The position numbers and the translations under genes were made by a program. This document shows, piece by piece, positions 1-8,913 of a stretch of DNA of 64,000 nt; position 1 is the stretch's first letter, and every line of letters starts with the position of its first letter. The notes beneath the pieces are model-generated. The model made no database searches and was not told the DNA's origin. It saw only the letters and a program-made list of their open reading frames with translations. The stretch comes from a bacterium 0.1xD8-71 (GTDB lineage Bacteria; Bacillota; Clostridia; Lachnospirales; Lachnospiraceae), in the NCBI GenBank assembly GCA_003612405.1, contig RAYR01000019.1, forward strand, positions 1-64,000, written 5' to 3'.

Positions 1-3
1 CTG

Positions 4-24
4 TAAATCCCTTCGGAATTAACT
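4..24. repeat. Dispersed short hairpin repeat, copy 1
   Basis: A 21-base stretch around CCTTCGGAATTAACT matches bases 3159-3179 with one difference. The core is self-complementary (AATTCC/GGAATT type with a three-base loop). This copy lies in the leader of the transcript from the promoter at 95-123. A hairpin, a short dispersed repeat or a shared terminator-type element are all possible. Confidence 0.5.
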
Positions 25-94
25 GCCGAAGAACTCCTTTGCAGTTGTTCTTCGTGTGCGCTTCACGCTTTATACAGCGCTGTGCGACTTTCAT

Positions 95-123
95 ATAATA
101 TCAGATGGTTCCTTGGATGTCAA
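95..123 (-). promoter_or_regulatory. Promoter reading out of the window's left edge
   Basis: On the minus strand a perfect -35 TTGACA (118-123) is followed after 17 bases by TATTAT (95-100). Transcription would start near base 88 and leave the window within 90 bases, so the gene it serves is not visible. The leader contains several inverted repeats (see the repeat at 4-24). Confidence 0.7.
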
Positions 124-164
124 CGGGTTTTTGCGAAATTTTTAAAAATTTTTTTCGTCTAAAT

Positions 165-569
165 TTATAACACATAAATCCCCATAAAATCCAACCCTCT
201 ATAAAGCAGATAAGAAAGCAGACACGCCTCGGCTGCACCCATAACAGCACCCATTAATTTATTCAGTCCTCCTATCACAGAAAGGTTGCCCAAAGCCAGT
301 AGAGGCTTAAAGATAAGATTACAAAGCTTAAAAATAATTCCTAATAAAATCAATCCGATCATGCAGACTGTCAAGGTGCTCATCGCTTTGGCCGCCACAC
401 TGCTTATGGCAAAGAAAACAAGAACAACACAGAGTAAAGAAATTGCTCCGGACAGGATATTGACAACCTCCTGCATAATCCCATTCTCAAATCCTCTGTG
501 AATCCTCCATATAAATAGTAAAAATACTACTGCCGCAAAAATGAATGTAAACATTTCCTGCCTCATCAT
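165..569 (-). CDS. CvpA-family-like small membrane protein
   Basis: A protein of about 134 residues with four predicted membrane segments. The stretch GGLNKLMGAVMGAAEA is the glycine-rich motif typical of CvpA (colicin V production) family proteins. No enzymatic role is established for the family, which is usually linked to envelope processes. It is the last gene of a three-gene minus-strand operon with the beta-propeller-like and LysM proteins, only a few bases after its neighbour's stop. The start is uncertain: a TTG at 572, tandem ATGs at 569 and 566, and a further ATG at 554 preceded by a GAGGCAGG-like site are all possible. Confidence 0.7.
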   Translation of the reverse strand: MMRQEMFTFIFAAVVFLLFIWRIHRGFENGIMQEVVNILSGAISLLCVVLVFFAISSVAAKAMSTLTVCMIGLILLGIIFKLCNLIFKPLLALGNLSVIGGLNKLMGAVMGAAEACLLSYLLYRGLDFMGIYVL

Positions 570-574
570 CAAGT

Positions 575-1786
575 TTATTTTAATTCTATGGTATCAATCG
601 AATTGGGAGTTACCGCCATATAACGATAATTTCCACTCAATGGTATCAGCACCAGTACCGACTTATTAAATTTACCATCATATTTTTGTATCCCTTTACT
701 ATTGTAAATGCTGCATTGAGACTCATTATGAATAATAATCTGATCCTCATGGAATAAAATATCTGTATACTCCATATCAAATTCTATGGATTGCTGGAAC
801 ACTCCTGATTTATGATACACATCCAACCGATATCTGTTGCTGCCCTGTGTACTGTTAAACACCAATCCAATATATTCGTTCCCATAATATACACCGCGAA
901 CCTCTTCACTGATTAATGTTTCCGCCACCATGACCGGCTTCTGCGCCCCGGTATAGAACATGATCCGGTCATCAGACACTGCAAAGACCGAACGATTATC
1001 CAGAAAATGAGTCAATGGCACCACTGCGTTCAGATAATCATAACCACTGACATAATTATCTGTATTGTTCTGTCCAACTGCACCAAAATTATAGAAGGCT
1101 ACACTGGATTTCATCTGACCGCCATCCACAAACATATAAGATACGCACACCAACTGTCCATTGGGTGAAATGGAAACATTGACAGGATAACCGCTCTCTT
1201 TCATAGTAGTCCGAAAACGTACAAGCTCATTTCCTTTGGCATCATACAGGCAAATCAAAGTGACATCCGTGTCATCCAACACCACTGCCACGACTCCGTT
1301 AGCCGCTACACAAAAATCGCGCACCGGCCTGTTGGTAGTGATACTCCCCAAAAGTCCCATCGTATCCATAACGTAGATTGTCCTGCCATTATAGTCTCCA
1401 ATTGCAGCTACATTCTGGCAGATATCCACCATTGGATTCTGCATTTCAAAAGTCTGGTTCCATACTGCATTGCCTTTGGTATCCATACAATTGGCACCAT
1501 CTTTACTGTAACTTAGAAGATGTCCGGAAAAAGGCATCAGCTTGGCATCCTGTGTAATGTTAATCGCTACGGAAGACAACTCCACACTCTCCGTATACAC
1601 CTTATTCTGCCATTGTATAAAAGTTACTGCCACAATCGCAGCAATCAGGATGATGACCAATATTGTCCGATAGAAAATCGTAAACTTGTGGCTTTTTATC
1701 TTTTCTCTGTAACTTACTCTGGGAACCGTATTCTTATTTTGCTCCCGCTCTGCTTTCCTTTTCAGGTAATCTCTAATGTTTACCAT
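575..1786 (-). CDS. DUF5711-like membrane-anchored beta-propeller-like protein
   Basis: About 403 residues. The N-terminus is basic (MVNIRDYLKRKAEREQ), then one membrane segment at roughly residues 38-58, then a long extracytoplasmic region with regular short blades such as GDYNGRTIYVMD and ISPNGQLVCVSY, suggesting a WD40-like propeller. It resembles Lachnospiraceae proteins annotated DUF5711; the name is from memory. The open frame extends further upstream, but the ATG at 1786 has a good AGAGGT site and precedes the conserved basic head, so it is chosen. It lies between the LysM and CvpA-like genes. Its function is unknown; cell-envelope scaffolding is an inference from its neighbours. Confidence 0.7.
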   Translation of the reverse strand: MVNIRDYLKRKAEREQNKNTVPRVSYREKIKSHKFTIFYRTILVIILIAAIVAVTFIQWQNKVYTESVELSSVAINITQDAKLMPFSGHLLSYSKDGANCMDTKGNAVWNQTFEMQNPMVDICQNVAAIGDYNGRTIYVMDTMGLLGSITTNRPVRDFCVAANGVVAVVLDDTDVTLICLYDAKGNELVRFRTTMKESGYPVNVSISPNGQLVCVSYMFVDGGQMKSSVAFYNFGAVGQNNTDNYVSGYDYLNAVVPLTHFLDNRSVFAVSDDRIMFYTGAQKPVMVAETLISEEVRGVYYGNEYIGLVFNSTQGSNRYRLDVYHKSGVFQQSIEFDMEYTDILFHEDQIIIHNESQCSIYNSKGIQKYDGKFNKSVLVLIPLSGNYRYMAVTPNSIDTIELK

Positions 1787-1955
1787 CGGCTGTACCTCTT
1801 TTACCCTCTGTCCGCCCAGACAGTACATGTCCAGAATCTGCATCGGCTGTACCATGTTCTCTGAGGCTGTAATCCTCTGCAACTTCAACAAGAATTGCAC
1901 CGCAATTCTTGGAATGCAGGCTGCCGAGCCTGCATCCATTGTACCACACATTTTC

Positions 1956-3017
1956 TCATGGCAGTATTATTTTTTGTCCGGAGCGGATTCGATCTGGATC
2001 CGAAATATCATTCAGTTCACAGATCTTATTAACCTGAGATGTATCTCCATAGATTTTCTGACAGATTGTGTAAAGTGTATCTCCCTTCTCCACTTCATAA
2101 TACCTTGTCACATTTCTGGAAAGAGCTTCTGTCTCATTTGCCCCGCTGCTGTCCTCCGTGCCGGCAGCTTCCGTATCTTCCTGTTCCTTTTCGGAATCTG
2201 TTTCTTCCTTATTTACATCTTCCAGCTGTTGATCCATAACACCTTTATTATCTTTTATTGTTTGATCATCTCCACTACCCTGTCCAGGCTCACTGTCCTG
2301 TTCTGTTTCACTGTCCTGTCCGGCTTCCTGATCCTCCATTGAATCCACATTCCGTTCCACTACAATCTCTTCGGCCGGTTCATAGCCATCTGACACGGAA
2401 TCGTCTGCCTCCTGATTCTCTATTGCAAAAAAAACCTCTTCCGCAGACTGGTTTAACTGCTCCATCTTTTCGTAACTATTAGCAGAATTAATGACAATGG
2501 CTATCAGGATTATCAGAATCATGCCCAACTGTGCGGAGATCACTCCATGGGAGTGTACCGGTTTTGTCTCCATTGCACCGGTACCTGTTATGGATGGCAT
2601 TTCTGCCGTTGCCTGCCTGTCCGTCCGCACTTCCTTTGGCGGACCCGAAAAATTCTTCGTCCGTTCTACCATATAACTCTGCATCGCCTCATTATCCTGG
2701 TAAAAAACGTCAAATCCTTTAATCTGGTAGATCTCCTCCGACTCCCGCACCATAAATACCGGCCCTGCCTGCGTCAGCCGGCACACAATCTCCTCCAGCA
2801 AATCATATGCATCAAAAACCGAAATCTGCTTGTCTCTTCCTGCGCCATAAATAATATACTTTCTACTGCCGTTTTGTCGTTCTCCATAGAAATAGATCTC
2901 TGAAAATTCCAAGGATCCGGTTTCATATTTTAAATAGGACAAAACATAATCTTCCACGTAAAGTTTGTATTTTTCTTCTTTTCCTCCTTTGTGAATGACA
3001 ATCGACTTCGATTCCAT
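1956..3017 (-). CDS. LysM-domain membrane protein
   Basis: About 353 residues. A cytoplasmic N-terminal domain (roughly 1-160, no recognised family) is followed by one membrane segment (GMILIILIAIVI, about 165-180). Next comes an acidic low-complexity linker rich in Glu, Asp, Gln and Ser, then a C-terminal LysM domain (YYEVEKGDTLYTICQKIYGD ... RIRSGQKIILP). LysM binds N-acetylglucosamine-containing glycans such as peptidoglycan, so the protein probably links membrane and wall. The frame opens at a GTG at 3026, but that codon overlaps the Shine-Dalgarno site itself. The ATG at 3017 lies 8 bases after AAGGAG and is the better start. First gene of the operon with the two genes that follow. Confidence 0.85.
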   Translation of the reverse strand: MESKSIVIHKGGKEEKYKLYVEDYVLSYLKYETGSLEFSEIYFYGERQNGSRKYIIYGAGRDKQISVFDAYDLLEEIVCRLTQAGPVFMVRESEEIYQIKGFDVFYQDNEAMQSYMVERTKNFSGPPKEVRTDRQATAEMPSITGTGAMETKPVHSHGVISAQLGMILIILIAIVINSANSYEKMEQLNQSAEEVFFAIENQEADDSVSDGYEPAEEIVVERNVDSMEDQEAGQDSETEQDSEPGQGSGDDQTIKDNKGVMDQQLEDVNKEETDSEKEQEDTEAAGTEDSSGANETEALSRNVTRYYEVEKGDTLYTICQKIYGDTSQVNKICELNDISDPDRIRSGQKIILP

Positions 3018-3158
3018 TTCATTCACTCCTTACACACGGTTCCTCCAATACAGCCAGATTATCGTTAACAGGCCTCATTCCCGTCAACAAACCTGTCCCC
3101 GCGTACAAGTATATCATATGCTCCCTGAAAATATAGAAGAATCCAGCGATAAAAAAAG

Positions 3159-3179
3159 TAAATTCCTTCGGAATTAACT
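3159..3179. repeat. Dispersed short hairpin repeat, copy 2
   Basis: Second copy of the 21-base element at 4-24. Read on the minus strand, the AATTCC-GAA-GGAATT hairpin is followed by TTAC and a run of T, which resembles a terminator. Bases 3027-3231 otherwise hold no gene that I can support, only the leader of the LysM operon. Confidence 0.45.
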
Positions 3180-3231
3180 TTGCGAGTGCCGCTCCGCGGA
3201 CTTGGATAAGCGGACATCTTTCCGAATCCTC

Positions 3232-3263
3232 AAAATAAAAAGGTGCTTTGTATGCACCTTTTT
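3232..3263 (-). terminator. Terminator of the 3262-4047 lipoprotein gene
   Basis: On the minus strand the hairpin AAAAGGTGC-ATACAAA-GCACCTTTT runs directly into a T-rich stretch and overlaps the stop codon of the lipoprotein gene. Confidence 0.8.
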
Positions 3264-4047
3264 AAACCAGATCCTGATTTTTTCGAGCCAGCAGTTTCCT
3301 GCGCAGGCACCAATAGACAACGGCTCCCACGGGAATCGCAAGAAACAGAATCCAACCGTCGTTATTATATCCTTTAAGACCAGACATGACAAACCAGTTT
3401 ATGCCTGCACCGATAAAGAAATTACCAGGCATATTTTTTATGTAGAAGCTGAAAAAGGTAAGAGCCGCTATCAGCCACAACCCAAACAGCCGGGGACGTT
3501 TCCGGAGGATATCAACTACTGTAAAGATAATAAAAAAGTAGGACAGGATACCCAGGATCAGCACACCCCATTGCAACACGGAATTTTCCCTGGCAGTCGT
3601 AAAATCACCGCTTACCAGCATTGGCTCAGCTCCAGGCTTGAGATAAAATCCATACACTCCTTCTCCATTATCATCAGACAGATAAGTTAGGTTAATCGTG
3701 TAAGACTTATCCTCTGTATAAACGAAATACTGCGTCTCACAGACAATAGAATTCCCGGAATTATTATAATTCTTCTGGGTATTGATGGAATTCAGCTTCT
3801 TCGTATGGCTGTCCGATTTTTCCCAGATCTTACGGATGCCCTCATAAGATTCATCAAATTGCTCCCGTGTGACAACACCCGGATACAGGGATTGAAAAAT
3901 CTTGTCTCCATCATCCTCATTTAGGGCAGCAATCAACCGCTCTACCTGCCGATCCATCTGCTCATCTTCAAGCAGACTGCCGCATCCTGTCAGAATAAAG
4001 CAGATTAAGATGGAGAGAATCAGATTTACAATCCTTGCTTTTTTCAT
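3262..4047 (-). CDS. Membrane lipoprotein with three C-terminal membrane segments
   Basis: About 261 residues. A lipoprotein signal ends in LTGC (Cys around residue 21). Then comes an extracytoplasmic domain of roughly 120 residues that looks like the DUF3887/DUF5104 type (AALNEDDGDKIFQSLYPGVV), followed by three membrane segments and a basic tail. The ATG at 4047 follows GAGGATTGCC and directly precedes the signal peptide; the longer frame to 4083 is unlikely. It sits 35 bases after galM on the same strand and is probably co-transcribed with it. No function can be assigned. Confidence 0.75.
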   Translation of the reverse strand: MKKARIVNLILSILICFILTGCGSLLEDEQMDRQVERLIAALNEDDGDKIFQSLYPGVVTREQFDESYEGIRKIWEKSDSHTKKLNSINTQKNYNNSGNSIVCETQYFVYTEDKSYTINLTYLSDDNGEGVYGFYLKPGAEPMLVSGDFTTARENSVLQWGVLILGILSYFFIIFTVVDILRKRPRLFGLWLIAALTFFSFYIKNMPGNFFIGAGINWFVMSGLKGYNNDGWILFLAIPVGAVVYWCLRRKLLARKNQDLV

Positions 4048-4082
4048 GGCAATCCTCCTCACTGTACCCATTCCCCTGCGCA

Positions 4083-5123
4083 TCAGACAAACTGATACAC
4101 CGTCTCAGACTGATAATCCTTGCCCGGCCCGAATACTGCCTGCGGGAAATTCGCATGGTGGATGTTATCCGGGAAATACTGTGTTTCCAGACAGAATCCC
4201 ATGCGGGGTGCATAGTGCGCTCCGTCTTTACCATCCTCCTCGGCAATGCAATTGCCCGCATAGAACTGCACGCCCGGCAGCGTTGTAAAGGCTTTCAGTT
4301 TCCGTCCGCTCTTGGGATCTTCTGCTTCCGCAATCTCCCGCAGCGTTCCATCCGCGCCATCAATCACAAAATTATGATCATAACCAAGCGTCAGCTTTAA
4401 CTGTTCATAATCGGCATTGATATCCTGCCCGATAGGTTTCGCCTTTGTAAAGTCCATGGGCGTTCCTGCCACGGCCTGAATCTCACCTGTGGGAATCGCT
4501 CCGGGAACCACGGGCGTAAAATGCGCCGCATTTAACTTTAACAGATGATCTTCAATACTGCCTGCCTTATGTCCTGACAGATTAAAATAGGTATGATTAG
4601 TCAGATTGATGATGGTATTGGCATCCGCAGACGCATGATAACTCAATTTCAGTGCATTATCGTCAGACAGGCTGTAGACCATGGTAATCTTTTTGTTGCC
4701 TGGAAATCCAAGCTCTCCATCTTTGCCCTCTATGGTGAGTGTAAGGCCGTCTTCTCCCACCTCGGCATCCCACACCTGTTTATGATACCCATATTCCATA
4801 TCTGTGTGCAGGTTGTTGGGCCCGTCATTGACTGCAATATGATATTCTTTGCCATCAATCGTAAAGCAGGCGCCGCCGATACGGTTGGCACAGGGTCCTA
4901 TGGTCGCGCCTAAGAAGCTGCCGTTCCTGTAATAATCTTCCAGATTATCATATCCAAGCACCACATCATCTAATTTCCCGTTCTTATCCGGCACCAGAAG
5001 GCTCACCAGGTTAGCACCAAAATTTGTAATCTTAGCCTCCATACCATTCTTATTTCTTAAAGTATATAAAAAAACGTCCTCACCCGATCTTGCCGTACCA
5101 AATTTCTCTTTTATAATATCCAT
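4083..5123 (-). CDS. galM: Aldose 1-epimerase (mutarotase)
   Basis: Interconverts alpha and beta anomers of aldoses such as galactose in the cytoplasm. 346 residues, the usual GalM length. Visible family features are NFGANLVSLLVPD near the start, the GPCANRI block, the catalytic His region NLTNHTYFNLSGH and the catalytic Glu region FCLETQYFPDNIH near the end. The start has AGGGGG upstream. It lies 65 bases after recR at the end of the pfkA-dnaX-ybaB-recR run, so it may be read from the pfkA promoter; no terminator is seen in between. Confidence 0.95.
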   Translation of the reverse strand: MDIIKEKFGTARSGEDVFLYTLRNKNGMEAKITNFGANLVSLLVPDKNGKLDDVVLGYDNLEDYYRNGSFLGATIGPCANRIGGACFTIDGKEYHIAVNDGPNNLHTDMEYGYHKQVWDAEVGEDGLTLTIEGKDGELGFPGNKKITMVYSLSDDNALKLSYHASADANTIINLTNHTYFNLSGHKAGSIEDHLLKLNAAHFTPVVPGAIPTGEIQAVAGTPMDFTKAKPIGQDINADYEQLKLTLGYDHNFVIDGADGTLREIAEAEDPKSGRKLKAFTTLPGVQFYAGNCIAEEDGKDGAHYAPRMGFCLETQYFPDNIHHANFPQAVFGPGKDYQSETVYQFV

Positions 5124-5188
5124 CTTTATAACCCCCTGTTCTTTTTCAGCCTGTCATCCTGCGCAGGCCGCTCCATATCCACGCCATT

Positions 5189-5785
5189 TTATAATTCCAC
5201 TCTGCCCTCCAGGGCCCGCAGCAGTGTCACCTCGTCAATATACTCCAGATCACCACCTACCGGTACACCGCTGGCTATTCTTGTAACCTTGATTCCTGTT
5301 GGTTTAACAAGCTTGCTGATATACATCGCCGTGGTCTCCCCTTCCAGGCTGGAATTGGTGGCAATGATCACTTCCTGCACATCGCCCTCCAGGCGCTTCA
5401 TTAGTTCTTTCAGCCTGATATCTCCCGGGCCGATTCCCAACATGGGAGATATCGCTCCATGCAGTACATGATATACACCCGTATATTTTCCGGTCTTCTC
5501 ATAAGCCGCAAGGTCTCTTGCATTTTCCACAACCATGATGGTATTATGATCCCTGCGCTGATTGGCACAGACCGGGCACACATCCTGATCTGTCAGAGTA
5601 TAACATTCCTGGCAGTAGCGCACATTCTCCTTCGCGCTCACAATCGTCTGCGCCAGACGTTCCACCCGCGCTTTGGGCATATTGATCAGATGAAACGCAA
5701 GGCGCTGGGCCGATTTATGCCCGATACCGGGAAGCCCCGCCAGCTCCTCTATTAACTTATTGATATGTCCGCTGTATAAGTCCAT
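5189..5785 (-). CDS. recR: Recombination protein RecR
   Basis: DNA repair protein that works with RecF and RecO to load RecA on gapped DNA. 198 residues, full length. In order it shows the helix-hairpin-helix segment ([19 protein letters not shown]), the four-Cys zinc finger ([16 protein letters not shown]) and the Toprim domain beginning [17 protein letters not shown]. Its ATG shares one base with the stop of the upstream ybaB gene, a typical translationally coupled pair in Firmicutes (dnaX-ybaB-recR). Confidence 0.97.
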   Translation of the reverse strand: MDLYSGHINKLIEELAGLPGIGHKSAQRLAFHLINMPKARVERLAQTIVSAKENVRYCQECYTLTDQDVCPVCANQRRDHNTIMVVENARDLAAYEKTGKYTGVYHVLHGAISPMLGIGPGDIRLKELMKRLEGDVQEVIIATNSSLEGETTAMYISKLVKPTGIKVTRIASGVPVGGDLEYIDEVTLLRALEGRVEL

Positions 5786-6138
5786 CAGAAGGGAAATCCT
5801 CCGCCCATGCCAAGCCCCCCTGTCATCTTGCTCATGGCTTCAGTGTTAGCTTCCTCCGCCATACGCAGCGCTTCGTTGGCTGCCGCCATCACAAGATCCT
5901 CCAGCATCTCGATATCATCCGGATCCACCACTTCTTCAGATAACTTGACCTTCGTCACTTCCTTCTTGCCGGTCACGGTCACCTCCACCGCACCGCCGCC
6001 TGCTTTCGCCGTAAATTCCTTCGTCTCCAGTTCTTTCTGGCTCTCTTCCATCTGACGCTGCATCCGCTGTGCCTGCTTCATCAGGTTACTCATATTTCCC
6101 GGCATGCCGCCACCCGGGAATCCTCCACGTTTTGCCAT
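5785..6138 (-). CDS. ybaB: YbaB/EbfC nucleoid-associated protein
   Basis: Small DNA-binding nucleoid protein of 117 residues. The flexible Gly/Met-rich ends ([20 protein letters not shown] at the N-terminus, [11 protein letters not shown] at the C-terminus) flank the conserved core [25 protein letters not shown]. It lies between dnaX and recR as in most bacteria, with a one-base overlap to recR and an AAAGGAG site before its ATG. Confidence 0.96.
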   Translation of the reverse strand: MAKRGGFPGGGMPGNMSNLMKQAQRMQRQMEESQKELETKEFTAKAGGGAVEVTVTGKKEVTKVKLSEEVVDPDDIEMLEDLVMAAANEALRMAEEANTEAMSKMTGGLGMGGGFPF

Positions 6139-6163
6139 GATCTGTCTCCTTTTTATGTTTCAT

Positions 6164-7744
6164 TTATTCTATCTCAATATCCATATGCACAATCTGGGAA
6201 AGGTCCACATAGTTCAGTGCAAAGTCCTCTTTGCTCCGCACCCCCTGCACTGTCACATCAATCTCTTTTCCCACTGCGTCAGACAACATCTGGGTAAGCA
6301 GTTCTTTATGCCCTTCCTGCTTCAGAAAATAGTCGGAAGCCAATCCGTCTTCCACCACCACCATCAGTTTGTTGTCTCCTCCCAGACTGAGCCTGGCCTC
6401 TTTCAAATACTGTTTCATAGGCATGGACGCCCCTGACACAATATCCTGCCATTGCTCCACCGCCGCCTGCACATCCTCCGGAATCGCCTTGGGTAAAGGA
6501 GGACGTTCTTTCATGGCAGGCGTTCCCGCCTGACCGGTCATGACTCCTTCCCCGGCATACCCTGGCATACCCGCCGGCGCCACTATCACCCCATTTTCCA
6601 ACTGTTCCTCTATCACTCTGACACGTTCTACAACAGAACCGAAATCTTTCTCCATGTCAGGACGGCACAGCTTGATCAGCGCTATCTCCACCAATATTCT
6701 CTTTTGGGATGCATACTTAATCTGTCCGGACAGTTCCGAAAAGATACGGATGTAACGCATGATGGTCTCCACATCCAACATTTCGGCCTCTTCTTTCAGC
6801 CGCAGCAGATTGTCGGAAGATACATCGACCACATCTTCAATATCATCAGAAGATTTCAACAGCAGAAGATTTCGCAGATACCAGGTAAAATCCGTGACAA
6901 ACTGTGTCAGCTCCCGGCCCTGCATGACGATTTCCTCCAAAAGAGCGATACAGCCCGTCACATCCCGCTCCAGCACATGCCGAAGAAGCCTGCTGAACAC
7001 CTCTGTATCCACTGCCCCCAGTACATTCAGCACCTTATCATAAGTCAGCTCCTGGCCAAAGTGAAATGCAATACACTGATCCAGAAGACTTAAGGCATCA
7101 CGCATGGAACCGTCCGCGGTCTTGGCCACATAGCGAAGTGCCTTCTCCTCCACGGATATTTCTTCCGCCTCCATCAGTTCCCGCAGTCTCTCTGTAATGG
7201 TATCAATCGTAATTCTGCGAAAATCATAGCGCTGGCAACGGGAAAGAATGGTAATGGGAATCTTGTGCACTTCTGTGGTCGCCAGAATAAAAATCACATA
7301 GGAAGGCGGTTCTTCCAATGTCTTAAGGAGTGCATTAAAAGCACCGATGGAAAGCATATGCACCTCATCAATGATATAGACTTTGAATTTGCCCTCCGCC
7401 GGTGAGTAAGATACCTCATCCACAATCTCACGGATATTATCCACTCCGTTATTGGATGCGGCGTCAATTTCGATCACATTCATGCCTGCCCCTGCCGCCA
7501 GTGCCTTACAGCTGGCACATTCCCCGCAGGGGCTTCCTTCTATCGGATTTTCACAGTTGACCGCTCTTGCAAATATCTTGGCTACCGAAGTCTTTCCGGT
7601 GCCCCGCGTCCCACAGAACAGATAGGCATGCCCAATACGATCCGCTTTTATTTGATTTTGTAAAGTAGTAACAATATGTTCCTGGCCTTTCACATCCTCG
7701 AAACGACTGGGCCGAAACTTGCGGTATAACGCTGTATATGACAT
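6164..7744 (-). CDS. dnaX: DNA polymerase III subunit gamma/tau
   Basis: Clamp-loader ATPase of the replicative polymerase. 526 residues. It has Walker A (GTRGTGKTSVAKIFARA, about 45-61), a zinc module with four Cys (CENPIEGSPCGECASC), Walker B (IDEVHML), sensor 1 (LATTEVHKIPITILSRCQ) and domain III. The C-terminal region after about residue 370 is variable. Its ATG lies 3 bases after the pfkA stop with a modest GGGGA site, indicating co-transcription. Confidence 0.97.
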   Translation of the reverse strand: MSYTALYRKFRPSRFEDVKGQEHIVTTLQNQIKADRIGHAYLFCGTRGTGKTSVAKIFARAVNCENPIEGSPCGECASCKALAAGAGMNVIEIDAASNNGVDNIREIVDEVSYSPAEGKFKVYIIDEVHMLSIGAFNALLKTLEEPPSYVIFILATTEVHKIPITILSRCQRYDFRRITIDTITERLRELMEAEEISVEEKALRYVAKTADGSMRDALSLLDQCIAFHFGQELTYDKVLNVLGAVDTEVFSRLLRHVLERDVTGCIALLEEIVMQGRELTQFVTDFTWYLRNLLLLKSSDDIEDVVDVSSDNLLRLKEEAEMLDVETIMRYIRIFSELSGQIKYASQKRILVEIALIKLCRPDMEKDFGSVVERVRVIEEQLENGVIVAPAGMPGYAGEGVMTGQAGTPAMKERPPLPKAIPEDVQAAVEQWQDIVSGASMPMKQYLKEARLSLGGDNKLMVVVEDGLASDYFLKQEGHKELLTQMLSDAVGKEIDVTVQGVRSKEDFALNYVDLSQIVHMDIEIE

Positions 7745-7747
7745 ATA

Positions 7748-8821
7748 TTAATCCCCGAAACTGATACCTACCATTTTCGCCTCTTTGACGATGGTCGCAT
7801 CCGGTGACACCATCTTCAACTTACCCGCTACCTCTTCCAGCGGAACCTTCACGATTTCTCGGTTCTTATAACCTACCATAAATCCGTACTCACCCTTCAG
7901 GATCAGCTTGCCTGCCTCAGCACCCAGACGGGTTGCAAACACACGATCATAAGGACAGGGGCTTCCGCCGCGCTGTGTGTGACCCGGAACCGTCACACGC
8001 ACTTCTTTGCCGGTCTTTTGCATAATCTTATCAGCAATTTCATAAGAAACGGACGGATAAGCATAATTCTTCATCTTCTCTTTATACTCTTTCTTGGACA
8101 GCTTCGCATCTTCCTTGGAAATGGCACCCTCCGCCACCGCCATGATAGTGAAACGGGAACCTCTGGCTGCCCGCGCGTCCACTGCCTTGATGATTCTGTC
8201 AATATCATAAGGAATCTCAGGAATGAGAATAATATCCGCACCGCCTGCAATACCGGCATTGAGTGTCAGCCATCCTACCTTGTGTCCCATGACTTCCACA
8301 ATAAAGACACGGCCATGAGAAGAAGCCGTAGTATGGATACAGTCAATACAATCTGTGGCAATATTCACCGCACTCTGGAATCCAAACGTCATGTCTGTGC
8401 CCCACAGATCATTGTCAATGGTCTTAGGAAGCGTGATCACATTGAGCCCTTCCTCACGAAGCATGTTAGCTGTCTTATGTGTGCCGTTACCGCCTAAGAT
8501 CACAAGAACGTCAAGTTTTAACTTATAATAGTTCTGTTTCATTGCCTCTACTTTATCAAGTCCGTTCTCATCAGGCTCTCTCATCAGTTTAAAAGGAGTT
8601 CTGGAACTGCCAAGTATGGTGCCGCCTTTGGTCAGGATTCCTGCAAAGTCATTGCCTGTCAGCATCCGGAAATCCCCATAAATCAATCCCTTATAACCAT
8701 CCAGGAAACCATAGATTTCTACATCTTCCCCACTACAGGACAGACATTTCACTACACCTCTCATAGCAGCATTTAATGCCTGACAATCTCCGCCACTGGT
8801 CAACATTCCGATTCTTTTCAT
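7748..8821 (-). CDS. pfkA: 6-phosphofructokinase with atypical phosphoryl-donor motifs
   Basis: Phosphorylates fructose-6-phosphate in glycolysis. 357 residues. Family motifs are PKTIDND (132-138), the substrate loop EVMGHKVGWLTLNAG and VTVPGHTQRGG. The N-terminal loop reads SGGDCQALNA, where most enzymes have a GDxPGxN form, and the donor-site motif reads GGNGT (110-114) where ATP enzymes usually have GGDGS. Lys133 is the residue type associated with pyrophosphate or mixed-clade enzymes, while Gly113 is ATP-like. Donor specificity therefore cannot be called; similar forms occur in Clostridia. A strong AAGGAGG precedes the ATG. First gene of the operon running through dnaX to recR. Confidence 0.9.
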   Translation of the reverse strand: MKRIGMLTSGGDCQALNAAMRGVVKCLSCSGEDVEIYGFLDGYKGLIYGDFRMLTGNDFAGILTKGGTILGSSRTPFKLMREPDENGLDKVEAMKQNYYKLKLDVLVILGGNGTHKTANMLREEGLNVITLPKTIDNDLWGTDMTFGFQSAVNIATDCIDCIHTTASSHGRVFIVEVMGHKVGWLTLNAGIAGGADIILIPEIPYDIDRIIKAVDARAARGSRFTIMAVAEGAISKEDAKLSKKEYKEKMKNYAYPSVSYEIADKIMQKTGKEVRVTVPGHTQRGGSPCPYDRVFATRLGAEAGKLILKGEYGFMVGYKNREIVKVPLEEVAGKLKMVSPDATIVKEAKMVGISFGD

Positions 8822-8881
8822 TTTACTTCCTCCTTATACCCTGTTTTCCATAATTGCCGTTGCATAAAAAACACTAAGTAA

Positions 8882-8910
8882 ATTATAGCCTATTTTTTCC
8901 TTCATCACAA
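8882..8910 (-). promoter_or_regulatory. Promoter of the pfkA-dnaX-ybaB-recR operon
   Basis: Minus-strand -35 TTGTGA (8905-8910), 17-base spacer, perfect -10 TATAAT (8882-8887). It sits just after the stop of the chemoreceptor gene and about 60 bases before the pfkA start. Confidence 0.8.
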
Positions 8911-8913
8911 CTT

